Origin: Cymbidium sinense
Taxonomy: Eukaryota > Streptophyta > Magnoliopsida > Asparagales > Orchidaceae
Length of the DNA stretch: 64,000 bases
Reading direction: 5' to 3'
Assembly: GCA_021442155.1 (NCBI GenBank)
Contig: CM038220.1
Coordinates: forward strand, 80,528,897 to 80,592,896
How positions within the stretch are numbered: position 1 is the first letter of the stretch; every line of letters begins with the position of its first letter. The notes under the pieces were generated by a model. That model was not told where the DNA came from and did not search any database. It saw only the letters and a program-made list of their open reading frames with translations. Shown here piece by piece: positions 37,021 through 48,270 of this stretch. The position numbers and the translations under genes are program-made.

Positions 37021-37651
37021 ATGGGACAAAAAATAAATCCACTTGGTTTCAGACTTGGAACAACTCAAAGTCATCATTCTTTTGGTTGCAAAATCAAAGA
37101 ATTTTTCCATGGGTCTACAAGAAGATGAAAGAATAATGGAATTGTATTAAGGACTATGTAAAAAAATAAGAAAATATCCTCAAGTTTCAAGGAATTGCAT
37201 AGTAATTCAAAAAAGAATAGATTTGATTCAGTCATAATCTACATTGGATTTCCCAACTTATTAATAGAAGGACACGGGAGTCAAGAATTAGAATGAATGT
37301 ACAAAAAAAGTTTCATTCTGTAAACCGGAGACTCAATATTGCTATCACAAGAATTGAAAAGCCTTATGGACAACCTAATATTCTTTAATATATAGCTTTA
37401 CAATTAAAAATAGAGTCTCATTTCAAAGGCAATGAAAAAGCTATTGAATTAACTGAACAAATGCGGATACAAAAGGAATTCAAGTGCAAATTGCAGGACG
37501 TATCGACAAAAAGAGATTGCACGCTGTCGAATGGATCGAGAAGGGGTTCCCTTACAAACAATTCGCTAAAATTGATCATTGTTCCTATACAATTAGAACT
37601 ATCTATGGAGTCTTAGGCATCAAAATTTGGATATTTGTAAACCAAGAATAA
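37021..37651 (+). pseudogene. rps3: rps3 (plastid ribosomal protein S3), broken
   Basis: ATG at 37021 gives [21 protein letters not shown]; later pieces are LQEDERI-like, [67 protein letters not shown] and [20 protein letters not shown], then WIFVNQE with TAA at 37649-37651. About 631 bases of roughly 660 remain, with several frameshifts. Confidence 0.94.
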
Positions 37652-37834
37652 GAAAATAAGAATAATGGACCTTTCTTTATCTCGCCATTCTCATCGATAA
37701 AAAAGATTTAGAAACTCTTTTCTTTTTTTTCTTAATCAATTAATCAAAGAAAAACAAACAATTATAATTCTATAAGGTTGAATAAAAATTTGATTTACCC
37801 TTTGATTTCATTTAGATTTTATTATAATTGCTAT

Positions 37835-38541
37835 GACTCGTTAGTTTTTTCTAGAGTTTAGAATTTAGATTGAAAAAGAAAAAAGAAACAAAATTCGACT
37901 ATAAACTTAGTAACTATCAAAACTCAAGAAACTCAAAATTAAAACCAACTTATTGCTTCGTCGAGATCCCAAGAAATAGTCACTATATGATCAATCGATC
38001 ATATAGTTGTAGTAATCAAATTCTTTTTTAATAAAAAAGAAATCTGATGAATTGTGAAAAAAAGGGGATGTGGAAAAATGGAAGGATGATAGAAAGAGAG
38101 AATAAAGATATCAATGATATATGATTCCCATATGTATGGTTTATGAAGAATTAACTCATAAAAAAAAATAAAAAAGGCAGTGTTATAAAGCATCAACATC
38201 AATATATATCAATATATAATAAAATAAAAAATATCTAATTACACTAATTACAATAGAATAAGAAATATACAAAAAAAATAGAAACTATAGAAGAAAATAA
38301 ATTAAATAAATGAAATTAAAATAATAATCTAAATAATAGAAAATAGAGAATAATTGAATCGAGCCGGGTTAAGAAAACTGAGGAGATTAACTCGCAGACA
38401 AATAACAAATTTTGTTGAGAGCTCCATCGAGTTCAAAGCCTAAGCATTAATAGAGAAGCTATGGGAACGATGGAACCCGTGATTACATAGGATTTTCTTG
38501 AAAACGAATCAATCCTAATGATTCATTGGGTAGGATGGCGT
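37835..38541 (+). other. rpl16: rpl16 group II intron, 5' exon trace and partial intron
   Basis: The stretch starts with the plastid rpl16 intron beginning (tatgactcgttagttttttc) after the rps3 spacer, and contains the run tagtcactatatgatcaatc followed by its inverted partner. The intron continues to about 38,541 (gattcattgggtaggatggc), where it is cut. Exon 2, which carries nearly all of L16, is absent. Assignment of the last 200 bases to this intron is less sure than the first part. Confidence 0.65.
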
Positions 38542-38580
38542 AATGAATTAAATAGTGTCAAGATAAATGAAAGAGTTGGA
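38542..38580 (+). repeat. 39-base junction filler, also at 14,518-14,557
   Basis: The run aatgaattaaatagtgtcaa followed by gataaatgaaagagttgga occurs here between the rpl16 intron and matK, and at 14,518-14,557 before trnL-UAA. In the second place it is continuous with the trnT-trnL spacer, so here it is a displaced fragment. Confidence 0.85.
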
Positions 38581-38589
38581 AAAGATAAA

Positions 38590-39561
38590 TGAAAGAGATG
38601 TTCCTTCTTTGCATTTCTTGCGATTGTTTTTCCACGAATATCATAATTTGAATAGTCTGATTACTTCAAAGAAATCTATTTACGTCTTTTCAAAAAGAAA
38701 GAAAAGATTCTTTTGGTTCCTACATAATTGTTATGTATATGAATTTGAATATCTATTCCTATTTCTTGAAGCCTTCTTATTTACGATCAATATCTTCCGA
38801 ATCTTTATTGAGCGAACACTTTTCTTTGAAAAATAGAATATCTTATGGTCGTGTGTTGTAATTCTTTCGTGAGGATCCTATGGTTCCTCAAAGATACTTT
38901 CATACATTATGTTCGATATAAAGGAAAAGCGATTCGCTTCAAAAGGAACTCTTATTCGATGAAGAAATGGAAATTTCATCTTGTGAATTTTGGCAATCTT
39001 ATTTTCACTTTTGGTTTCAACCTTATAGGATCCATATAAAGCAATTACCCAACTATTCCTTCTTTATGGGGTATTTTTCAAGTGTACTAAAAATCCTTTG
39101 GTAGTAAGAAATCAAATGCTAGAGAATTCATTTCTAATAAATACTGACTAATAAATTAGATACCATAGCCCCGCTTATTTCTCTTATTGGATCGGTCAAA
39201 AATTTCAATCAGAGTAATCCTATAAGTAAACCGACTGGACCGATTTATCGGATTCATATTATTGATCGATTTTGTCGATATGTAGAAATCTTTGTCATTA
39301 TCATGGATCCTAAAAGAAGCGTTTTGTATCGTATAAAGTATATACTGAATTTTCGTAGAACTTTTTCGTAAACATAAAAGTACAAGACGCACTTTTATGC
39401 TAAAAAATTAGGTTCGGATTCTTAGATGAATTTTTTTTGGAAAAAGAACAATCTCTTTCTTTAATCTTCCTCCAAAAGATCCCTTTATTTTACACCGATT
39501 ACATAGAACGATTTGGTATTTGGACATTATCCGTATCAATGATCCGGTGGATCATTCATGA
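38590..39561 (+). pseudogene. matK: matK (group II intron maturase), 5' truncated and broken
   Basis: MatK is the plastid maturase encoded in the trnK intron. The first third of the gene is missing; similarity starts at [20 protein letters not shown] and runs [56 protein letters not shown], [11 protein letters not shown], the maturase domain X pieces (PLISLIGS-like, FCRYVEIFVIIMDPKRSV-like, LYRIKYI) and the end RINDPVDHS with TGA at 39559-39561. Several shifts interrupt it. The trnK exons are not seen. Confidence 0.94.
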
Positions 39562-39651
39562 TTGTTCACGATACTTTTTCATTTTTATGAAAAAAGATTC
39601 ATGAATTTGTATTCTGAAATGCTCATATATGATTATATATCATATATATCA
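39562..39651. other. Right boundary zone of the NUPT
   Basis: Up to about 39,627 the sequence resembles the trnK intron after matK (gaatttgtattctgaaatgctcat). The next 25 bases are AT-rich with short inverted motifs (atatgattatatatcatat), and the LINE begins by 39,652. Confidence 0.6.
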
Positions 39652-39855
39652 TCACATATTACAGCTGCATTCTGAATGCAACAAACGGAGCTTCTTTTCA
39701 GAGATAGGGTCGAGCAACAGATCTCCACTTAACTTGGTTTCTAAAAGACATATCATATCCAAACAAAAATCCTTTATAATCCTCAAGCAGTCTCGGGTCC
39801 TTCCATCGGCTAGAAGTCCTCTTACATTCCAACAATCAAGTTTTGGAAAGGACAT
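39652..39855 (-). pseudogene. LINE ORF2, N-terminal endonuclease fragment
   Basis: ATG at 39855 gives MSFPKLDCWNVRGL and ICLLETKLSGDLLLD, matching the first two blocks of the APE-type endonuclease of plant LINE ORF2 (the NVRGL and ETK motifs; E is a metal-binding residue). The frame ends at 39652 beside the NUPT boundary. The rest of the endonuclease and the reverse transcriptase are missing. Confidence 0.85.
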
Positions 39856-40186
39856 AAGGCGAGGTTAGTGATTTTTCCCCTTCTTCTTAGCCTTGTGGAA
39901 GGAGAGATTAGAAGGGATTTGGAAACTTCCTTTTTAATTTGTTTTTGGGGTCTTAAGGAGAGGGTCTTGGTTTTTAAATGAATTGTCTTAGGGGAGGTAG
40001 TGTAGAGTAGTAGAGTAGGTGGAATTGGAGGTGGTTGGGTTGAGAAGATCCTGAGAAGCCTCTCACAATCTCTATTCCCTAATAGGAGGGATTGGGCCTG
40101 AAGTTAAGATATGGAGCATTGGGAAAGGCTGAAGAGTCAGGGGCCTCGGAGAGGTTAGGAGGTATGCCTGGAGGGGGCAAGCGCAT

Positions 40187-41233
40187 TCATTCACATAGGA
40201 GGATCAGTTCCACCCGAGGTAGGAAGAGTCTATAGGGAATTGGGTTTCCTACTCCTACTTCTGCCTCTAACTGAAGGACGGGGATGTGGGTTGAGGGGAC
40301 AGTTAGATGGACTGTGTGAGAAGGAATTGCATTTTTGGCATGCAGATGGCTTCCAGTCATAAATGATCGGCTGCTCAAATTTCATACCATTCAAATTGAT
40401 TGGCATAGAATTAGGAAGAGGCGAAGAGGGGTTTACTTGGACACAGATCCTGGCAAAAGTAACTCGAGTCCGAGCCACCGTAAGATTATCTGCCACCAGA
40501 GGGATCCCTATTCACGGCTACTAGAAAATCCTCCTCGTTGAGCATGAGGGAAATTCGGAAGCTTAATCCACAAAGGTATCTCAGAAAAATTCTCCTTCAC
40601 CGGTCGGAAATCCCATGTCCAAACCTTGAAAATGAAGGGCCTGCCATTTAAAAAACACGGGCCATTGTTCCAGACCAAATCGTAGTCCTCCTTGCACGAA
40701 AACTTGAAAAGAAAAAAAGTCTCCGTCAAGAGTAAGAAGATCCATCTGTCCCTTGAACATCCACTTCCTCTTAACCACAAAGTAAAGATGAATAAGGCCT
40801 TTTCCTAATGCATGACCCACTGGGATAATTCCCAATCCTTTTCCCTTCAAGCTCGGCCAAAGCTAACTTCCTCCCCATGAGAAGGGATATATGATAGTGA
40901 GAACCCTTTCCCATCGTAATGCGACTAAGAATATCCTTCCAATGTGAAGAGGAGTTCATGGGTTGAAGATTAGGGTCGAACGGGCAAGAAGAAAAGCCCA
41001 AACCAACTTGTCGATAGAAGAAAGGAGGAAAAGAGGGAAGAAGAAAGAAGATTCATAATCAAGATTGAAGGAGTGAAAACAAAGCCACATCCCAAATAGT
41101 CAGCCTCGCCTGAGGAGGCCAAACCAAAACCAAATAAGTCGCTCCCAAAACAACAAAAAGACAAACGAGAGATCCAAACCCTAGAGGAACAAGACATGGC
41201 TCCCCACAAGAGAGGCGCAACCCTAGCCGACAT
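40187..41233 (-). pseudogene. LINE ORF1 protein with DUF4283-like domain and CCHC knuckle, broken
   Basis: The nucleic-acid binding ORF1 protein of a plant LINE. Pieces in order: a start near 41233 (MSARVAP), a segment MGKGSHYHISLLMGRKLALA, the DUF4283-like core (FKFSCKEDYDLVWNNGPCFL, NGRPFIFKVWTWDFRPV, EIPLWIKLPNFP, about 40,530-40,720), then NLTVARTRVTFARICVQV and the zinc knuckle CQKCNSFSHSPSNC (CX2CX4HX4C, about 40,280-40,330) with an arginine/serine-rich tail. Frames shift between pieces, so no full protein is encoded. Confidence 0.85.
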
Positions 41234-41635
41234 TTTGTGTTCGTTGTATTTTTGACTACTCTCTCTCGTACAAACGATTTGAGGTTTCGTTTTGGTTTAT
41301 GAGTTCTGACTAATTCATAAGTACAAATTTAAAATCAATCATCATTTAACGATTTCAATCCAATCAGACATGACTTCATCTAAGTTCTCTAGTAGGTAAA
41401 AAAAATAACACCAATGCAATAAAATTCTATTGATCGATCAATCCGGAAAATGTAAAGTACAAACAAGCACATTTGATACAAAATATGAATAGCCCAAATT
41501 ACATATATATTCAGGTTGCAACCTTAATACAAGATAGCTTTGATCAATTGATCGCCAAGCATGATAAGGATTACGATAAAGATGAACAGCACGTAGCTCA
41601 GCACTTTTCCTGCGACAAAGAAGCAGCAAGTGCTG

Positions 41636-41638
<3 letters not shown>

Positions 41639-41686
<48 letters not shown>
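41639..41686. repeat. (GA)n microsatellite
   Basis: About 48 bases of uninterrupted GA repeat. Open frames crossing it are runs of arginine and glutamate, or serine and leucine on the other strand, and not genes. Confidence 0.95.
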
Positions 41687-41689
<3 letters not shown>

Positions 41690-42595
41690 ATTGCGTCTGG
41701 TTTTTATAAGTGAGCTGAGACTTTGGATGATGTAAGTTGGGCATGGAGGTTGCTGGGTGGGTGCCTATGTTGAGATGAGATAGTTTCTCCATTTGGTTGG
41801 AAACTTGTAACAGAAAACACAAAAATCAGGTCAGAGCATTTCCTCGTTAGCTCACCCTCCCATCTGCGTATGAAGAATACTAATTTTTATTACGATCATA
41901 GTTTCACAAACCAAAAAGAAGGAAAAAGACTCCATCATTATCGGTTCATTTTCCTTTGTTACTGGCTTTTAAAGGCTTGCTCCTTCTCAAATACCTTTTT
42001 CATGTCGGATAGTCTCCTTTGTGAAGTGGAGCTCCATTATAGAAAAGCATTACAACTATGCTTTTCTATTGAGAGGTCGCACCTGAGGCATTCATGCATC
42101 TAAAGACGGTAGTATGCGCTCTTGTCACTGATAGTGGTGTCTTCCATTGAGCGCATGTCCACGCTCCTTTGCCTGTGTTGCAATATTAGATTGCTCTGTG
42201 AGTTGCCATATATCCTCTTTCAACCCTTATTATATCTACCTTTTGATATCATTGTTGGAATATTAGAAAGGTCGCTCTGAGATTTCATGAGGACAGTCAA
42301 GTTCCTTGCATTGATTAGTCGGCTTGAAGTGCATGTTCATCTTCTCATTATCTTTCAGTTGTTAATAAAAGATCTTTTTTTTTCCTTTATGGTGATGTGG
42401 CAAACAGTAAAAAAAATCTCTATAAATTAAAATGAAATTTATTAGCATTTCCTAGTCAGGTTTATTTAAAAAATTATTATTCGCAAAATCATATATCATT
42501 TCAAAGATATCCTCTTACACAAAATATAAAGACTACTCAAAATTATTCTTTAAGATATTTATTTAGAGAAATTGAAAATCCATAATATAATATGT

Positions 42596-42820
42596 TAATA
42601 AAAGAAAATATTTTAGAAATTATAAATCAAAACATAATATTACATTGATAATATATATTTGAGCTACTATGTATGATTTAAATCCATAATATATTTTGCA
42701 TAAATGGATACTAATAAAAGAAAAATATTTTAGAAATTTTATAAATCAAAAATAATTTACATTGCCCTCTATGCTATTTTAAATAAATATTTGGAGCTAC
42801 TATGTATATTTAATATCACA
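42596..42820 (+). repeat. Diverged tandem duplication, unit about 120-130 bp
   Basis: The motifs aataaaagaaaatattttag followed by aaat, ataaatcaaaa, acattg and gagctactatgtat occur twice, first near 42,596-42,675 and again near 42,712-42,810. Confidence 0.7.
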
Positions 42821-44260
42821 TCAAACTAATTTTACTTAAATAAAGATCTAAATCTTATTATTACATCAAAAATAATTGATTTTTTCTGTGATGATTTTGT
42901 GATGAAAAAATTTAAATATTCAAGCTCAAAAATAAACATGACTATAAATAATTTCCTAAAATTTAAGAGTAATTGAGCTATGTGTCCGAATGAAATTGGA
43001 AGTCCGGATGCAAAGCTAAATCCGGACCCGCATGTAATATTTTTTTGTGATGGGGGAGGCTATAGGTGAAAGTGGTGGTAATAATAATTTTGTTTTCTAA
43101 ATCATTAGAATTGATATTTAAAATATGTTTATTATTTACATCATTCTTTATGTTTTCATCATCATATTTATCAACATTTTCATTATCGCCCTTAAAATCA
43201 TGAAAAAAGAAGTTATTAGTACAGTATCAGAAATAGGCTTTATAAATTATGATCTCTTCTTCATCATGAGCAATATCTATTATATATTCATCATTAATTC
43301 TCTCTTATTCTTCATGGATGGTTTGCATAATATACTTATATGATCAGTTGTACTTGTAAAAGAATTAAATTTTGTATATTTATGGTTTTAAGTAATTTTA
43401 TATAGCTTATGCCCTTCAGCGCCTCAATTGGAAACAGGTCAAAATACTCACAGATGAAGAGAAACATATACACTCTGGCTTGTTCTCTAGAGTATTATAG
43501 TTGTGTTGTTTTTAAAAAAATTCTATTATAGTCATATTCATTCTCAATATTTGCATTTTCTTTTAATACATAATCATTACTTGTTTTTTTGCATGCATGC
43601 ATGATTAACTTGTAAGAGTATATGATGATAATTATAGAAAAATAAAACTTTTGTAAAAATATATAGAAAAAAATAAAACTTAATTCATTTGTGTCTAATG
43701 ACTTTGAAGTTGAGGAATATATAAAATTTGAGAAGTCATTGTAACCAACTATTAATGAAAAATGTCTAGAAGAATCTTTAGGAGTCTATAAATAGTATTA
43801 TGTGTTCATAATAAGGTGAAAAGAAGAAGACGTAATAGAGACAGAGGGAGAAAAGAGTTTTATAGGCAAATTTGATTAGTTATCATTTACATTACGAGAA
43901 ACAAGAAAATTTCTATTAACAACTTGTTTTGTGAGTTGATTGTAGTAGTTAATTCATTAAGTAATTGGTCGAGTTATTTATACGAGTTGCTGAGGTCAAC
44001 AAAATGTATTAGGGAATTTATGTGAGATCCAATGGACATGTTTGCCAGCTCATTTCTAGACCTCAGATGTGTTGGAGATTTTTGAATTGAGGTGTTGTAC
44101 TTGTAGTCCCCATTTCCAACATGAAGGTCATCAAAATTAAGGGATTATAAGCATAATTTTTCTTAAGAATAGAAATATGCAAATAAATATTTTATTAATA
44201 AAAAGTAAAGCATGAAATTAGTTAATTACAAATAAATTTTTATCTAGAGAACTAGTTAAT

Positions 44261-47160
44261 TGTGGGCTTTGAAAATTTGCCACACCTCGACAAATTGAAT
44301 GAAGAGAGTATGGTTTAGACTGTCAGTGTAATTTTCAGAAGGCAAATGAGATAGTAGATAAGACATTACCTAGAGATTTCATCCTCATTTTGCGAGGACA
44401 TTAGATCTGGTTCCAGGTTTCCTATAGGCGCAAGCCCCTATAGTTAATTACTCCTCCCAATAAGTGAGAGAGAACTTTCGATTAAGGCTAGTTAGATCGC
44501 TAATGCAGCGTATAATAAAGCAACATATAGTTTTAGAATTTAAGATTATGAAATTCATCATTTCGCCTAAACCGATGGTTGGGGAATGATGACATGTCGT
44601 TCATATCACATGGTTCCGTCATCCCTGCCGCTACGATCCCTAGTCTACTTGTCGAGGTAGTCGACCCAACCCGATGTATGATCCTTATCAAGAACACATG
44701 GGTTACGCCATCCAAGAAATCCTTGTAGACTTGGGTGGTGTTTGTCTGGAGACAACCTTAAGTCCACCTTAAGAGGGTTGTTTGCCCTATCAAGTATACC
44801 CTGATTCACTAACTCAAAGGGGCGAGCCATTGGGAGCATACGGGCTACGATCGTGATCGTAATATAATGGAGCCTAACTGGTCAAACCAGTCGATCAAAG
44901 GACTCTGGTCATAACTACATCATCCGGAGCCTAGCCAAGCCACGTAGGACACCACGCCACCCAAGCATAAGATTGATTGAGGAACATAGACTACATTGGC
45001 TCTTTTGAGCTAGTTTTCTTAATTTGTCACCTTCAACAAACTATTACGAAAAGTGGATAGATGAGTTTTTATTTAAGCTTTTAAAGATTAAATTTCATTT
45101 GAGCGCTTTTAGATTGATTGATTTGAGTTAATTTGATTTGAAAAATTGATTAATTTGAATATATTTAAGAGCTTTGGATCCTATCAACTCTATTAGCTCT
45201 AACAGGATCGCACTACCGTCACGTAATTAGCTTCTCAAATATTTCACTAAGTTGAAATTCTTATAATAGATTTTAGATTTTGTTAACTACTAAGACTAAA
45301 TCGAAGCAACCACAAGAAGATCCTCGACACTTGAATCTAAACATTCAAGGGGCCCATGCGTATCTAAGAATGCCTTAACTAACGCCTTCTTCGCATGATG
45401 TGTGAATTATGGAAGATATAAATTTTATATTGCAATTTGGAAGAGCATTCATGATTCATATTTGCTTCTTATAATTTTAGATTCATATATATTTCTTATG
45501 CTTATTGATAAGGCTTCAAATTTATTGCATATTTATTGAATTCACTTCCTTTTGATTGAAGTGAATTGAAAGAAAGTCTATTATTCATTAGAGAACTTGT
45601 TGCACTCAATGACTCATTAAAGCTTTTAAGCATCAGATAGAGTCATGGATTACCCAATTGACTTAATATATGATATGGATCCACCATTTATTAGAAATTA
45701 ATACTTATGATTTGTGCTCATTGATGAACCACTTAACCAACCTCCTTAATTTGTGGATGCACATTTAAGCTTCTTATAGACTCCAGATAGTTAAACTATG
45801 TACTCATGCAAAACATTTTATTTATCTCAAAATAAATAAGAAAGTAATCATAATGATCAGTGATGACTCTCTTTTATGCTTGTTAACAAGTCATTTAAAA
45901 TCATTTCTAACATCCTACAAAACTTTTTTTCTCCTTCGAGTTATTTGAAATGAATCATTATAGAGTTTAGTATTAATAAGGATGACTTATTCCTATCTAA
46001 CGGTGAGTTATTTGGCTTAATATAAGTCTTCCTTTCAAATTTAACACATGCACTTATATTTATTTTATGCCTTTGTAACTTCCCATTCTTTTTCCATTTT
46101 ATTTTGTTTTAAGACTTGATGTTTCACCATTAATTTAATATCCAGTTAAATTTTAAATTTAAGTCTCAAAAATTTGATAAAATTTTGCGCCTCAAGATCA
46201 TCCTCGATGTCAGACGAGAGTGTTTTGGCTTACTCGGCACGCACTAATAAGCGCAGCAAGTGGTTTCTTATGACACCACAACTGATTTTCATCTCGTCAT
46301 GCCTTAATGAGCATGACGAGGCCTTTAAACCTGAAAGAAGATAAATACAATATAATATATATATATATATATATTCATCTATTTTTTTCTAATTCTAAAA
46401 ATTTGATGAAATTTTGGCAACATTTTGGCTTGGGAGAGTGACATCTAACAGATGTTGGCTTACTCATGCCTAATTAGATAATGAAGGTTCACACCACGTC
46501 AATTTTTCATCTTGTAACTAATGAGCAACTAGGCCTTCAAACGAAAAGAAACACAAGCATACATATATCACATCACACATGTTCTGACTTATTTCTTCTG
46601 TGTGTTGCAATGATCAGCAAAGAGATAGAGTTGGCGATGTCGAAAACTAAGAGAGGAACCCGCCTAATGATGGTATTCCACTCTAGTTGCGGCAAAGGGA
46701 AAGGTCGAAGGGAGATAGAAAGGGAGATGCTGAAAACTGAGAGAAGAACCTGCCTAAGGATGGTGTTTTACTCCAATTATGGTAAAGAGAATTTGGAAAG
46801 GTAATGGAGGGTGATGAAAAATCAAGAGAAGAGCTCTAATGATGTCCCGATAGCAAAACAAAATGGAAATGACAGAAATGGAGGAATTTTTGATCAAAAA
46901 ATAAGGGATTTCAAGGTGGATTTTCTGATGGTTGAAGGATTTGATTTGGTGTGTTTGTGAGGAGAAAAGGAAGGAGGAAGAAGAAAGAGAAGAGATTTTT
47001 GGCCAAAGAAAATCGAAGGAAATGGGGAGGGATTTTCGACCAAGAAGAATGAGGGTAGTAGAAGAAAAAGAAAGAAGAAGAAGAAGAGGGAAGAACTACC
47101 TTGTATTTTTGGTTTGGGAGAGGAGGATGGGAGAGTCTCCATTCAATTTGAAGGGGGGAA

Positions 47161-47197
<37 letters not shown>

Positions 47198-48270
47198 TGG
47201 CTTCGAAGAAAGCGTGACGCTGAGAAGAAGAAGAGGGAACAATTTCCTGGAGGAACAAATGTGGGTGGGAAGCTTGGACGAGAGGGAGAGATCAAGGAGA
47301 AGGCGAAGGGATCATGGGGGAGAGGAGGCTCGCTGGTTCTGTGAGAGGGAGAGGAACCATGTGTGAAGAGGGTCGAAGACCTAATGAGAGATTGGGGTGG
47401 TAGGGAAGATTGGGAAGGATTAAAGTAATTTTTAAATTGTGTTTAATAATAAATTTACAGATTAAACATATATCAATTCAAGGTTATTTCGATATTCCAA
47501 ATGCAACATCCATTGTCGAGGTTGTTGGTCGCCAAATTGAGTCTATTTCAGCTCAAAATACGCATTATCATTTTTGACCCCTTGATGTTTTCTCAAACTT
47601 GTCTAAATTGAGTGTGAATAGTCTTACTTAATAGATTTTGACATTTTAAAGCTAACGGTATAATAAATTTTATGAACGGAGGTTGTTTGATTTCGCGACG
47701 CCCCGAGCCGATATGCATGCAAGTGTGTTGACGACTCAATCGTTTGATCATCAAGTTGTGCAATATTTATATTTTGACCTGTTTCAACATTCTGAATGTA
47801 ATGGTGAAGTCTGCTCATTGATCGAAGGCCATTTGGCTTGATTTTGGCTACCTCCCATGTATTTCAGCCTCAATTTGCACGCTGTCACTTCCAATCATTC
47901 GACATTTGCACATACTCATCTGAATTGAGCATGGATAGTCTCATTTGATATTTTTTAATATTTTAAAGTGACATGATCAATTCATGAACGGAGGTTATTT
48001 TAACATCGTCAGCTTCTCAACTTTGATATGCACATCGATAGCTCGATCACTTGATCAGTTGATCATTAAATTGTGCAATTTTATATTCCAATCAATTTTG
48101 ACATTTTGAATGTGACGATAAAGTCCATTTATCGATTGGAGGTCATTTTGACCATTTTTAATGATGTACAGTGTATTTTGATTCTTGATTTACGCACTGT
48201 CACTTTCAAAGTCCATCGAATTCAACTTGTGGGCTTGACTCGACTTTTGACACATATATGGAGGTCAACA
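44261..48270 (-). repeat. 3' LTR of Tat/Ogre-like Gypsy element 1 (4.0 kb)
   Basis: It is bounded by tgtggg on the left and ggtcaaca on the right (TG...CA on both strands). The left kilobase (44,261 to about 45,320) is repeated directly at 58,621-59,776; the whole unit recurs inverted at 59,777 to the right edge. The right part (about 47,480-48,270) is a tandem array with a period near 315 bp. It also holds a short TA run (46,357-46,374), a duplicated segment of about 240 bp around 46,150-46,500, and a GA run at 47,164-47,194. Confidence 0.85.
47480..48270 (-). repeat. LTR-internal tandem repeat array, unit about 315 bp
   Basis: Marker motifs recur at a regular step: atggtgaagtctgctcattg at about 47,801 and the related gataaagtccatttatcgat at about 48,111, and gaacggaggtt at about 47,675 and 47,990. 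Around two and a half units are present, inverted relative to 59,777-60,640. Confidence 0.8.

Larger units (their letters stand above)
39652..41240 (-). mobile_element. LINE (non-LTR retrotransposon), 5' part
   Basis: On the minus strand an ORF1 is followed by the start of an ORF2, the layout of plant L1-type LINEs. Only the first 67 codons of ORF2 are present; the reverse transcriptase is absent because the element stops at the NUPT boundary. LINE copies usually lose the 5' end, so a copy that keeps the 5' end and lacks the 3' end points to later interruption. Confidence 0.85.
41241..44260. other. AT-rich intergenic DNA between LINE and Gypsy element
   Basis: No gene is recognised. It contains a (GA)n run (41,639-41,686) and a diverged tandem duplication near 42,596-42,820. 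A TATA-like ctataaatag at about 43,785 is followed about 120 bases later by aacaacttg, which could be the remains of another LTR but is not supported further. Confidence 0.5.

Noticed and set aside
41598..41822. Ser/Leu repeat frame
   Set aside because: Translation of the (GA)n microsatellite.
43780..44260. A separate Copia-type LTR suggested by ctataaatag and a downstream aacaacttg
   Set aside because: No second copy, no primer site and no coding domain seen in the window.
46911..47366. Arg/Glu-rich and Ser/Leu-rich open frames in the LTR
   Set aside because: They come from a purine-rich LTR part with a GA run; the same LTR part in the second copy does not keep the frames.
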